DNA of 6,431 nt from Pseudomonadaceae bacterium UBA5811 (GCA_002417905.1 DIDB01000127.1:1-6431), one strand, 5' to 3'. Shown: positions 1 through 6,431, numbered from the stretch's first letter. Notes: generated from the letters alone by a model not told the origin. Made by a program: numbers and translations.

Positions 1-1371
1 GAAGCGGGAGTTGGTAAACGCGACCCGGGCGCGGGCTTCGTGGATGCAGGCCTTGAGGTTGACCGTGGTCCGGCGCTCCTCGTCCATGATGCCGACTTTC
101 AGGGTGCAGGCCGGCAGGCCCAGCAGGGCTTCCGTCCGGCTGAACAGCTCTCGGGTGAAGGCGACTTCTTCCGGGCCATGCATTTTCGGCTTGACGATAT
201 AGACCGAGCCTGTCCGGCTGTTTTTGCGGGAGGTCAGGCCTTTCAGATCGTGCAGGGCTGCCAGACTGGTAACCAGTGCATCCATGATGCCTTCGGGGAC
301 TTCGTGGCCGTCCCGGTCAAGAATGGCATCGTTGGTCATCAGATGGCCCACGTTGCGCACAAACAGCAGGGAGCGGCCATGCAGGCTGAGCGTACTGCCG
401 TCCGGCGCCGTGTAGGTCCGGTCGTCATGCATGCTGCGCTCGAAGGTCTTGCCACCCTTGCTGACCTGTTCGGTCAGGGTGCCTTTCATCAGGCCAAGCC
501 AGTTGCGGTACACCACCACCTTGTCTTCGGCATCCACGGCGGCGACCGAGTCCTCGCAGTCCATGATGGTAGTCAGGGCCGATTCCAGGAGGATGTCCTT
601 GACCCCGGCCGGATTCTGGCGGCCGATGATATGTTCGCGGTCGATCTGCAGCTCGATGTGCAGGCCGTTATGCCGGAGCAGGATGGCGGTGGGGTTTTCC
701 GGGCTGCCCTGGTAGCCGGCCAGCCGGGCCGGGTCCTGCAGGCCGGTCTGGCCACCGTTCTGCAGGCTGATGACCAGCTGGCCGTTTTCGATGCGGTAGC
801 TGGCGACATCCTCATAGTGGGCATCTTTCAGGGGGGCCGCGCCGTTCAGGAAGCGCCGGCCAAAGGCGATGACCTTGCCGCCCCGGATTTCGTTATAGCT
901 GCTGCCCCGGGCGGCACCTTCCTCTTCCGGAATGGCATCGGTGCCGTACAGGGCATCGTACAGCGAACCCCAGCGGGCATTGGCCGCATTCAGGGCAAAG
1001 CGGGCATTCATGACCGGCACTACCAGCTGCGGACCGGCCATGCGGGCGATTTCATCATCCACATGGGTCGTGCTGATGCTGAAGTTTTCCGGTTCGGGCA
1101 GCAGGTAACCGATGTCCCGCAGGAACTGCTGGTAGGCAATGGCATCATGGGCCTGGCCCGCCTGGTTGTGCCAGGCGTCAATGCGGCTCTGGAAGTCGTC
1201 CCGTTTGGCCAGCAGGGCCCGGTTTTTCGGAGCCAGATCATGGATGACGCTGTCAGCGCCCTTCCAGAAGGCTTCGGCGGAGATGCCGGTGCCAGGAATG
1301 GCTTCGCTGTTTACGAAGTCGTACAGGGCTTTGGCGACCTGCAGGCCACCGGCTTGAACGCGCTCAGTCAT
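1..1371 (-). CDS. glcB: Malate synthase G, N-terminal 457 residues (3' end outside window)
   Basis: Condenses glyoxylate with acetyl-CoA to give malate and CoA in the cytoplasm; needed for growth on glycolate, acetate or other two-carbon sources. The translation begins [14 protein letters not shown] and carries the malate synthase G signatures [16 protein letters not shown] (269-284), [15 protein letters not shown] (332-346), [20 protein letters not shown] (381-400) and [10 protein letters not shown] (426-435). By alignment from memory with the E. coli enzyme (about 723 residues), Arg339 matches catalytic Arg338 and Glu431 the magnesium ligand Glu427. The window ends two residues before the expected second ligand, the Asp of LDRTGDE, so roughly 270 C-terminal residues are missing. 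The ATG at 1371 is supported by AGAGGA (1381-1386) nine bases upstream and by family-like N-terminal wording. Residues 453-457 read TNSRF where relatives usually have INTGF. It is separated from msrA by 253 bases and probably has its own promoter. Confidence 0.96.
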   Translation of the reverse strand, partial: MTERVQAGGLQVAKALYDFVNSEAIPGTGISAEAFWKGADSVIHDLAPKNRALLAKRDDFQSRIDAWHNQAGQAHDAIAYQQFLRDIGYLLPEPENFSISTTHVDDEIARMAGPQLVVPVMNARFALNAANARWGSLYDALYGTDAIPEEEGAARGSSYNEIRGGKVIAFGRRFLNGAAPLKDAHYEDVASYRIENGQLVISLQNGGQTGLQDPARLAGYQGSPENPTAILLRHNGLHIELQIDREHIIGRQNPAGVKDILLESALTTIMDCEDSVAAVDAEDKVVVYRNWLGLMKGTLTEQVSKGGKTFERSMHDDRTYTAPDGSTLSLHGRSLLFVRNVGHLMTNDAILDRDGHEVPEGIMDALVTSLAALHDLKGLTSRKNSRTGSVYIVKPKMHGPEEVAFTRELFSRTEALLGLPACTLKVGIMDEERRTTVNLKACIHEARARVAFTNSRF

Positions 1372-1418
1372 CACTTGACTTCCTCTGGGTCGTGGCAGGA
1401 CTGCTCCGGGCAGTCCAT
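1371..1418 (-). CDS. Candidate 15-codon leader peptide overlapping the glcB start (speculative)
   Basis: An ATG at 1418 opens a frame reading [15 protein letters not shown] whose TGA shares one base with the glcB ATG (TGATG), an arrangement typical of translational coupling. The glcB ribosome binding site lies inside codons 11-13, and a perfect hairpin covers the first codons. No good Shine-Dalgarno sequence precedes this ATG, and the frame is also open upstream as far as the msrA stop, so it may be chance. I know of no peptide like it. Confidence 0.18.
   Translation of the reverse strand: MDCPEQSCHDPEEVK
1398..1416 (-). promoter_or_regulatory. Hairpin in the glcB leader next to the ribosome binding site
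   Basis: The minus-strand sequence GGACTGC-CCGGA-GCAGTCC forms a perfect 7-bp stem with a 5-base loop. It ends 11 bases upstream of the glcB Shine-Dalgarno AGAGGA and has no following T-run, so it is not an intrinsic terminator. The position would suit control of translation initiation or of RNA stability; that role is inferred. Confidence 0.4.
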
Positions 1419-1477
1419 AAAAGGATGGTCCGTGGCCAGCAGGATTCGCCTGGTGACACCGGGTGACCTTCTGGCTT

Positions 1478-1500
1478 CCGGCAGCGGGCGCTGTTGCCGG
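1478..1500 (-). promoter_or_regulatory. GC-rich hairpin in the glcB leader
   Basis: CCGGCA and TGCCGG form the outer arms on the minus strand. An alternative fold pairs CCGG/CCGG around CAGC/GCTG with a three-base bulge and a GCCC loop. With the hairpin at 1398-1416 it makes the predicted 150-base leader of glcB appreciably structured. No riboswitch class is recognisable, and such folds also arise by chance in GC-rich DNA. Confidence 0.25.
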
Positions 1501-1516
1501 GACCGGATTCCTGTTT

Positions 1517-1542
1517 TGTAGTGTCTGATTTTTAACACTACA
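1517..1542. promoter_or_regulatory. Perfect inverted repeat over the predicted glcB promoter (candidate operator)
   Basis: TGTAGTGT and ACACTACA are perfect 8-base inverted arms separated by ten AT-rich bases, with arm centres 18 bp apart. The element spans about -20 to +5 of the predicted glcB promoter, covering its -10, where a repressor would block polymerase. The arms do not match the TGGT-N-ACCA type of site I associate with FadR-subfamily GntR proteins such as GlcC, so the regulator is unknown. Read on the plus strand, the same arms precede TTTTT and could act as a weak terminator hairpin. Confidence 0.4.
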
Positions 1543-1557
1543 TTTTTCTCCGGGCAA
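1529..1557 (-). promoter_or_regulatory. Predicted glcB promoter
   Basis: On the minus strand, TTGCCC (1557-1552; four of six bases match the sigma-70 -35 consensus) is followed after exactly 17 bases by TAAAAA (1534-1529; four of six match the -10). The -10 is preceded by TGT, the TGn of an extended -10. Transcription would start near 1522 and give a leader of about 150 bases before the glcB ATG. This is the best promoter seen between msrA and glcB, and its position over an AT-rich inverted repeat supports it. It has no experimental support. Confidence 0.4.
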
Positions 1558-1587
1558 GTCCGACTAACGGACAGCCCCGGCTTTTTT
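1550..1587 (+). terminator. Plus-strand Rho-independent terminator with no known upstream gene
   Basis: On the plus strand CCGGGC (1550-1555) pairs with GCCCCGG (1574-1580, one bulged C) and GTCCG (1558-1562) pairs with CGGAC (1568-1572) around the loop ACTAA. This makes an 11-bp stem with a small internal loop, followed by C and six T. On the minus strand the same hairpin is followed by an A-rich stretch, so it fits termination of rightward transcription only. No plus-strand gene ends here, so it would close either an unannotated small RNA from this intergenic region or antisense transcription across glcB. Confidence 0.5.
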
Positions 1588-1624
1588 GTTCCAGACTGTA
1601 AAACCGGTGCGTTCTGCCGGGCCA

Positions 1625-2254
1625 TCACTGGCCGGGCAGGCAGACACCGGTGCCCCGCAGGCCGCAGTAGCCATCCGGGTTGCGGGCCAGATACTGCTGG
1701 TGCCAGGCCTCAGCATAGTAGAACGCTGGCGCCTGGCGGATTTCGGTGGTGATCTGGCCGAAACCGGCCCGCCGGAGAGCCTTCTGGAACTGCTCGCAGC
1801 TGTGTCTGGCCAGCTGCAGCTGCAATGGGCTGGTGCAGTACAGGGCCGAACGGTACTGGGTGCCCTGGTCATTGCCCTGGCGCATGCCCTGGGTCGGGTC
1901 GTGGTTTGCCCAGAACAGCTGCAGCAGCTGCCAGTAGTCGGTCTGCTGCGGGTCAAAGATGACCTGGACCACTTCGCAGTGACCGGTCAGCCCGGAGCAG
2001 ACTTCGTCATAAGCCGGATTGGGGGTATGGCCACCGGCATAGCCGGCCGCCGTGCTCCAGACCCCGGGCTGTTGCCAGAACAGGCGCTCGGCACCCCAGA
2101 AACAGCCCATGCCGAACAGGGCCCGTTGCAGGGTGTCCGGGAAGGGGGGCTGCAGTGGCTGGCCGCTGACCAGGTGCCGTCCGGGGACGGGCATGGCCGT
2201 GTCGCGGCCTGGCAGGGCCTGATCCGGCGTGGGCAGTGAGCTGGCCCGGGACAT
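1625..2254 (-). CDS. msrA: Peptide methionine (S)-S-oxide reductase MsrA
   Basis: Reduces methionine-S-sulfoxide, free or in proteins, using thioredoxin; a cytoplasmic repair enzyme for oxidative damage. The 209-residue length fits the long E. coli/Pseudomonas type. GCFWGAE places the nucleophilic Cys at residue 51. Glu94 (in GHCE), Asp129 and Tyr134 occupy the catalytic positions, and the C-terminal [13 protein letters not shown] supplies recycling cysteines 197 and 205. The N-terminal phrase [13 protein letters not shown] is also typical of this subgroup. The ATG at 2254 is set by AAGGAGA (2261-2267) six bases upstream. Only 23 bases separate it from the dipA stop, so the two genes are probably co-transcribed. 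Seven cysteines are present, one (Cys93) directly beside Glu94. No MsrB domain is fused to it. Confidence 0.97.
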   Translation of the reverse strand: MSRASSLPTPDQALPGRDTAMPVPGRHLVSGQPLQPPFPDTLQRALFGMGCFWGAERLFWQQPGVWSTAAGYAGGHTPNPAYDEVCSGLTGHCEVVQVIFDPQQTDYWQLLQLFWANHDPTQGMRQGNDQGTQYRSALYCTSPLQLQLARHSCEQFQKALRRAGFGQITTEIRQAPAFYYAEAWHQQYLARNPDGYCGLRGTGVCLPGQ

Positions 2255-2277
2255 GGCGTTTCTCCTTGGTATGGGGT

Positions 2278-4860
2278 TCAGCCGGGCTGGAACCGGTAGT
2301 GCTGCAGGCGGCCCGGCAGCTGGCTGGCCGGAATCGGCCGGTCAAACAGGTAACCCTGGCCGATGTCGCAACGGTGGCGGCGCAGGAACGTCAGCTGCTG
2401 CTGGGTCTCAATGCCTTCGGCGACCACTTTCAGCTTCAGGTTATGGGCCATGGCGATAACGGCCGAGGTGATCTCCATGTCGTCCTGGTTGTCCGGGATA
2501 TCCTTGACGAAGCTGCGGTCGATCTTGATGACATCAATGGGAAATTTTTTCAGATAGCTCAGCGAGGAATAGCCGGTTCCAAAGTCATCCATGGACAGGG
2601 TCAGGCCCATCTCCTTGAGCTGGTTGAGCTGCTGGTGGGTCTGCTCGGTAGCATCCAGCAGCAGGCTTTCGGTCAGCTCCAGCTCCAGGCAGGCCGGGGG
2701 AAGCTGCTCTTCGGCCAGAATATCCTGCAGGGTGCTGACCAGCGCCGGGTCGGCGAACTGCCGGGGCGACAGGTTGATGGCCACGCTCAGCCCGGTAAAC
2801 CCCTGCTCGGACAGCCGCCGGCCCATGCGGCAGGCCTGGCGGGCGGCCCATTTGCCGATGGGAATGATTTGTCCGGTTTCCTCGGCCACGCTGATAAAGT
2901 GAACCGGCTGGATCATGCCCTTTTCCGGGTGATTCCAGCGCAGCAGTGCCTCAAGGCCCAGCAGCCGACCGCTCATCAGGCACACCTTGGGCTGGTAAAA
3001 CAGCTCCAGTTCCTCCTGGACCAGCGCCCGGCGCAGGCTGTTTTCCAGGAACAGCCGGAAGTCCGCCTCGGTGTTCAGGGTGGCGGTAAAGGTCTGGACC
3101 TGGCTTTTGCCGTTGGCCTTGGCCTTGTGCAGGGCCAGCCCGGCATGTTTCATCAGGGTCTGGGGATCAAAGCCATGCTGCGGTGAGGCGGCCAGTCCGG
3201 CAGAGCCGCTGATGCTGATCAGCTGGCCATCGATATAGAGTGGCTTGTCCAGGCTTTTCAGCAGCTGGCGGGCCAGCTGCAGGCCGTCGTCCAGAGCCAT
3301 GCCTTCAATCAGGATGGCGAATTCGTTGCTGGCAAAACGCGACACCTGGCCCCGGGCCTCCAGGGCATTGGTCAGGCGCCGGGCCAGCTTGACCAGCAGC
3401 CGGTCACCGGTGCGGTGTCCCAGACTGTCGTTGATCCGCTTGAAGTTGTCGATATCCACCAGGACCAGCACCAGTTTTGGGCTGTCCTCCTGGCTGAAGC
3501 GTTCCTCCAGGGTGCGGATAAAGCTGCCGCGGTTGACCAGGCCAGTCAGGCTGTCGGTGCAGCTCAGCCGCTCGATCTGCTGCTGGGCCAGCCGGTTTTC
3601 GGTGATGTCTTCATAGATGACAATGTAATTGCTCAGTCGCTGCCGGTGATCAAATACCCTGGAAACAGACAGCTGGCCCCAGTAGGGCAGCAGGTTCTTG
3701 CGCCGGCCGCGGAAGCCGCTCTGCCAGCTGCGGCGGCGGCTCAGGGCTGTGCGCGCATCCTGCAGCAGGTCACTGATATCCTCCAGGGCAGGCAGTTCGG
3801 TAATCAGCTGGCCCTGGACGTCTTCAGGCTGGTATTGGGTAATCCGGGTAAATCCGGAGCTGGCGTATTCAACCCGGCCCTCCCGGTCCAGCAGCAGAAA
3901 AGCGCTGCTGCTCTGCTCCACCGCCTGCTGGAACAGCTGCAGGGCGTGGCTGGTACGGGTGTACTGGCGACCCAGAATATTCTGGCCCAGTGCTTCGGCC
4001 AGTTCACTGATAAAGGCTATTTCTCCGGCTGACCATTCCCGGGGAAACCTGTCCTGCTCAAGGCGCAGCACCCCGGCCAGCTGGCCCTGGACCCGGATGC
4101 CGGCATCGAGTACGGCCGCAGTCTGCCTCTGGCTGAAATAGCCCGCCAGTTCGCTGCGGTCCGCGGCCTGGCGGACATCGTTCAGTTCGAGCTGCCGCTC
4201 CTGGCGCAGGGCATGCAGATGGCGGGGCATTTCCTGAAGCGGCTGGGTGGCTGCCATCTCCGGGACTGACTGGCCATCCTCGGCCAGACAGCGGAGCTGC
4301 AGGGGTTCCAGAAGCCACAGGCTGGCATGCCGGACCTGGTAAAGGCCGGGCAGGGCTGCGGTCAGGGTTTCGGCCAGCGCGTCCAGACTGCCGGTGGGTT
4401 TGCGGTACAGGCTGTCCAGCAGGGCCTGGCACCGGGCGCGGTCCGCTTCTGGCTGTTGCCGTGTGGGTGGGTGTTGCAGCATGTCCGCCGGGCGCTCCAG
4501 CCCGGGCATGGCCAGCAGATAGCCATGCAGCAGCTCCTGACCAGCCTGATAGTAACGCTCGCCGGTTTCCAGGATGTCCAGCACACCCTGCGGTCCCTGC
4601 AGCAGGTAACGGATACGGTAGCTGTGATGCCCTCCGGCCAGCTGCTGCTGGATCACCTGATGCTGCTGCAGGCGGACGGCCTCGCTGATCAGACTGGCAT
4701 AGTTATCTCCGGCCGGGGTACATAGCCCGGCTGCCGGCAGGCCCAGCTCCGCATCACAGGCACTGTCCAGATAAAGCAGCGGCCAGCCCGGATCATTCAG
4801 CCGCTCAAAGCGCAGCAATCCCAGCCGGGCCGGAGTTGGCAGGGGAATCATGTCCGCCAT
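2278..4860 (-). CDS. dipA: c-di-GMP phosphodiesterase with PAS-GAF-PAS-degenerate GGDEF-EAL domains (DipA-like)
   Basis: Probably hydrolyses cyclic di-GMP to pGpG, favouring motility or biofilm dispersal. Numbered from the ATG at 4860 (860 residues), I see a PAS-like domain (about 13-115), a GAF-like domain (145-305), a PAS domain (316-425), GGDEF (about 430-590) and EAL (about 605-855). The GGDEF signature is ASNEF (510-514) and the RxxD inhibitory site is absent, so cyclase activity is unlikely, although [18 protein letters not shown] (469-486) could still bind GTP. The EAL domain keeps EAL (637-639), Asn696, ELTES (728-732), DDFGTGYSS (758-766), Lys779, Glu815 and Gln835, so it should be active. 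No membrane segment is seen. As I recall, P. aeruginosa DipA (PA5017) has the same ASNEF and the same neighbours. The start is uncertain: the frame is open to 5055, the ATG at 4860 has no clear Shine-Dalgarno, and the residues before it look non-coding. Confidence 0.88.
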   Translation of the reverse strand: MADMIPLPTPARLGLLRFERLNDPGWPLLYLDSACDAELGLPAAGLCTPAGDNYASLISEAVRLQQHQVIQQQLAGGHHSYRIRYLLQGPQGVLDILETGERYYQAGQELLHGYLLAMPGLERPADMLQHPPTRQQPEADRARCQALLDSLYRKPTGSLDALAETLTAALPGLYQVRHASLWLLEPLQLRCLAEDGQSVPEMAATQPLQEMPRHLHALRQERQLELNDVRQAADRSELAGYFSQRQTAAVLDAGIRVQGQLAGVLRLEQDRFPREWSAGEIAFISELAEALGQNILGRQYTRTSHALQLFQQAVEQSSSAFLLLDREGRVEYASSGFTRITQYQPEDVQGQLITELPALEDISDLLQDARTALSRRRSWQSGFRGRRKNLLPYWGQLSVSRVFDHRQRLSNYIVIYEDITENRLAQQQIERLSCTDSLTGLVNRGSFIRTLEERFSQEDSPKLVLVLVDIDNFKRINDSLGHRTGDRLLVKLARRLTNALEARGQVSRFASNEFAILIEGMALDDGLQLARQLLKSLDKPLYIDGQLISISGSAGLAASPQHGFDPQTLMKHAGLALHKAKANGKSQVQTFTATLNTEADFRLFLENSLRRALVQEELELFYQPKVCLMSGRLLGLEALLRWNHPEKGMIQPVHFISVAEETGQIIPIGKWAARQACRMGRRLSEQGFTGLSVAINLSPRQFADPALVSTLQDILAEEQLPPACLELELTESLLLDATEQTHQQLNQLKEMGLTLSMDDFGTGYSSLSYLKKFPIDVIKIDRSFVKDIPDNQDDMEITSAVIAMAHNLKLKVVAEGIETQQQLTFLRRHRCDIGQGYLFDRPIPASQLPGRLQHYRFQPG

Positions 4861-5120
4861 GGTGCTGGCGGAGTCTTTCAGGAAACGACGCTTGTCCACA
4901 GCTGCTGGCCGGTTCTGGAGGGGAGGCATCGGGCGGAATAACCGGGATTGCCGGGATTTTTTACTAGCATGGAGGCCATGGAACCATCTGTCGGCAGTCT
5001 GACAGCATCCGTGCGGGCGGGCCACTGGCCGCTCCTGACCATGGCTTAACGGCATTTTGTATCATCTTTGTGGCTGCCTGCGCGTCTGCCGGCACAATTT
5101 TTTGTACAAAGCAGGTCGCA
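4861..5120 (-). other. aceF-dipA intergenic or dipA leader region
   Basis: About 260 bases with no gene unless dipA starts further upstream. On the minus strand a weak promoter-like pair, TTGTCT (5129-5124) and TACAAA (5106-5101) with a 17-base spacer, follows the aceF terminator. The -10 lies in the palindrome TTTGTACAAA (5101-5110). An 8-base direct repeat, CCGGGATT on the plus strand, occurs at 4942-4949 and 4951-4958 beside an A/T run. The sequence shows no convincing operator or RNA gene. Confidence 0.35.
5023..5036 (-). promoter_or_regulatory. Alternative dipA start: AGGAG followed by GTG
   Basis: AGGAG (5036-5032) lies six bases before an in-frame GTG (5025-5023), the only good Shine-Dalgarno and start pairing in the dipA upstream frame. 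It would add 55 residues to the product. Against it, that extension is rich in Arg, Ser and Lys and uses A- or T-ending codons (AGA, TTA, AAA) far more than the gene body. The ATGs at 4929 and 5055 lack a binding site as well. Confidence 0.25.
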
Positions 5121-5150
5121 GAAAGACAAAACCCCGCAGGATGCGGGGTT
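5121..5150 (-). terminator. Rho-independent terminator of aceF
   Basis: On the minus strand AACCCCGC (5150-5143) and GCGGGGTT (5137-5130) form an 8-bp stem with the loop ATCCT, followed by TTGTCTTTC. It lies 22 bases beyond the aceF stop. It closes the aceF transcript and suggests that dipA needs its own promoter or readthrough. Confidence 0.88.
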
Positions 5151-5172
5151 CTGTCGCCGGCTGCAGGCTTGA

Positions 5173-6431
5173 TCAGAGCAGCAGGCTGCGCAGTTCTGCC
5201 AGCACGTCAGCCAGCCGCCGGGTAAAGCGGGCGGCTGCAGCACCGTTGATGACCCGGTGGTCATAGGACAGTGACAGCGGCAGCATCAGCCGGGGCTGGA
5301 AGGCCTGGCCATCCCAGACCGGCTGCAGGGTGGCTTTAGATACCCCCAGAATGGCCACTTCAGGCGCATTGACGATAGGCGTAAAGCCGGTCCCGCCGAT
5401 ATGGCCCAGACTAGAGATGGTGAAGCAGCCCCCCTGCATGGCTTCCGGTGACAGTTTCTTGCTGCGGGCTTTTTCAGCCAGTTCGGCGGCTTCGGCTGCC
5501 AGCTGAAGCAGTCCCTTCCGGTCGACATCGCGGATTACCGGAACCAGCAGCCCTTCCGGCGTATCGACGGCAAAGCCGATATGCACATATTTTTTGCGGA
5601 TCAGGGCTGCCCCCCCCGGGGCCAGCGAGCTGTTGAACTCCGGCATTTCCTGGAGCAGCCGGGCACAGGCCTTGAGCAGCAGCGGCAGGACGGTCAGTTT
5701 GACGCCAGCCTTTTCTGCCACCGCTTTCTGGGCGACCCGGAAGGCCTCCAGCTCAGTGATGTCTGCCGACTCGAACTGGGTGACATGGGGCACATTCAGC
5801 CAGCTGCGGTGCAGGTTGGCCGCTCCAAGCTGCATCAGCCTGGTCAGCGGAATTTCTTCCGTTTCGCCGTACTTGCTGAAGTCCACTGCCGGAACAGGCG
5901 GAATACCGCTGCCCGCCGGGCCCGTCGGTGCGGTGGCGGGCTGCTGCAGGGCCGCCTTGACGTAGGCCTGCACATCCTCCTTGAGAATCCGTCCGCGCGG
6001 GCCGGTCGCGGTGACTGTTGCCAGTTCTACCCCCAGCTCCCGGGCCAGCTTGCGTACGGCCGGGCCGGCATGTACCCGGGCGCCATCGCGGCTGGGTGCG
6101 CCGGCCGGCATCGGGTGCTCACTCTTGGCCGTGGGCGCCGGGCGCAGGTCTGCCTCGGCCGCAGTGGCGGCGACGGCCGGTACGGCCGGGGCCGGCGTGG
6201 CTGTGGCCTGGGCAGGCACGGGGCTGGCTGGTGCGGCCGGCTGGCCGCCAAGCAGCAGGATCAGGTCGCCAGTACCGATTTCATCCCCGATCTGCACGGC
6301 AACGTGTTCGACTGTGCCGGCGGCCGGTGCCGGAATTTCCATGCTGGCCTTGTCAGATTCCAGGGTCAGCAGGCTCTGGTCTTTGTCGATGTGGTTGCCG
6401 GGCTGGACGAAAATTTCGATGACCTTGGCCT
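5173..6431 (-). CDS. aceF: Pyruvate dehydrogenase E2, dihydrolipoyllysine acetyltransferase (5' end outside window)
   Basis: Core of the cytoplasmic pyruvate dehydrogenase complex: carries acetyl groups on lipoyl-lysine and transfers them to CoA. The frame is open to the window edge and enters inside a lipoyl domain at AKVIEIFVQPG. The lipoylation site is the Lys of ESDKASMEIP (codon 6351-6349). Then follow an Ala/Pro-rich swinging linker, a peripheral-subunit-binding domain (HAGPAVRKLARELGV to VQAYVKAAL, about 6072-5947), a second linker, and the catalytic domain from IPLTRLMQLGAANLHRSWLNVPHVTQF onward. CFTISSLGHIGGTGF supplies the active-site Ser and SYDHRVINGAAAARF the active-site His (5259-5257). 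That motif has Asn (5247-5245) where many E2 proteins have Asp, as I recall for Pseudomonas and Azotobacter. How many more lipoyl domains lie upstream cannot be seen. aceE is expected next to it outside the window. Confidence 0.97.
   Translation of the reverse strand, partial: AKVIEIFVQPGNHIDKDQSLLTLESDKASMEIPAPAAGTVEHVAVQIGDEIGTGDLILLLGGQPAAPASPVPAQATATPAPAVPAVAATAAEADLRPAPTAKSEHPMPAGAPSRDGARVHAGPAVRKLARELGVELATVTATGPRGRILKEDVQAYVKAALQQPATAPTGPAGSGIPPVPAVDFSKYGETEEIPLTRLMQLGAANLHRSWLNVPHVTQFESADITELEAFRVAQKAVAEKAGVKLTVLPLLLKACARLLQEMPEFNSSLAPGGAALIRKKYVHIGFAVDTPEGLLVPVIRDVDRKGLLQLAAEAAELAEKARSKKLSPEAMQGGCFTISSLGHIGGTGFTPIVNAPEVAILGVSKATLQPVWDGQAFQPRLMLPLSLSYDHRVINGAAAARFTRRLADVLAELRSLLL

Larger units (their letters stand above)
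1372..1624. other. msrA-glcB intergenic region
   Basis: These 253 bases hold the predicted glcB promoter and candidate operator, the plus-strand terminator, two glcB leader hairpins and a short direct repeat, GGTGAC, spaced 10 bp apart (1452-1457 and 1462-1467). No strong minus-strand terminator for msrA is visible. A weak CCGG-N9-CCGG hairpin followed by TTTT lies just after the msrA stop, so some readthrough into glcB is possible. Confidence 0.6.

Noticed and set aside
1375..1403. TTGACT as a plus-strand -35 box
   Set aside because: It matches the -35 consensus well, but no acceptable -10 lies 16-18 bases downstream (the sequence is GC-rich there), and it falls between the glcB start and its binding site.
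40..1521. Open frame of 493 codons on the plus strand
   Set aside because: It lies antisense to glcB, which has unmistakable malate synthase G motifs; the plus-strand product resembles no family and arises from GC-rich codon use on the opposite strand.
1371..1628. Minus-strand frame of 85 codons filling the msrA-glcB gap
   Set aside because: It begins at a GTG at the msrA stop without its own binding site, runs through the predicted promoter and operator, and its composition looks non-coding; only its last 15 codons are kept as a speculative leader peptide.
1586..2239. Plus-strand frame of 217 codons
   Set aside because: Antisense shadow of msrA, whose catalytic motifs are complete on the minus strand.
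2236..3186. Plus-strand frame of 316 codons
   Set aside because: It is mainly the reverse complement of the dipA EAL region; the product has no recognisable domain.
3415..4032. Plus-strand frame of 205 codons
   Set aside because: Antisense to the GGDEF, PAS and GAF parts of dipA, with a low-complexity Gln/Ala-rich product and no family likeness.
4957..4995. TAGTAA or TAAAAA as a -10 for a proximal dipA promoter
   Set aside because: Few consensus matches and no -35-like hexamer at 15-19 bases upstream.
4988..5005. CTGTC-N8-GACAG inverted repeat upstream of dipA
   Set aside because: Arms of five bases with an 8-base gap are expected by chance in a window of this size, and no promoter overlaps them.
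6120..6240. Repetitive GC-rich stretch in aceF as a DNA repeat
   Set aside because: It encodes the Ala/Pro-rich swinging linker between the lipoyl and subunit-binding domains, which explains the composition.

Overview
The window is GC-rich bacterial chromosome (about 60% G+C by eye), and all four recognisable genes lie on the minus strand. Read in the direction of transcription, from high to low coordinate, they are aceF (5' end cut by the window edge), a PAS-GAF-PAS-GGDEF-EAL protein recognised as dipA, msrA, and glcB (3' end cut by the window edge). Protein wording, such as DHRVINGAAAARF in the acetyltransferase, ASNEF in the GGDEF domain and GCFWGAE in MsrA, resembles Pseudomonas most closely. 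From memory, the order aceF-dipA-msrA matches PA5016-PA5017-PA5018 of P. aeruginosa PAO1. The source is therefore probably a pseudomonad or close gammaproteobacterial relative; the species cannot be fixed.

Region by region: 5173-6431 encodes the pyruvate dehydrogenase E2 core, from inside a lipoyl domain to the stop codon, followed by a clear intrinsic terminator (5121-5150). About 260 bases of probable leader (4861-5120) separate it from dipA, whose start codon is uncertain. dipA (2278-4860) and msrA (1625-2254) are 23 bases apart and look co-transcribed. A 253-base intergenic region (1372-1624) then precedes glcB. It is the least ordinary part of the window: a plausible glcB promoter overlapped by a perfect 8-N10-8 inverted repeat, a strong plus-strand terminator structure with no annotated plus-strand gene to serve, two hairpins in the glcB leader, and a 15-codon open frame that overlaps the glcB start by one base.

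The genes join central carbon metabolism (pyruvate to acetyl-CoA by AceF; acetyl-CoA plus glyoxylate to malate by GlcB) with c-di-GMP turnover (DipA) and repair of oxidised methionine (MsrA). I see no mobile element, phage gene, CRISPR array, tRNA or rRNA. There is no convincing novel multigene system; the points worth checking are regulatory and concentrate in 1372-1590.
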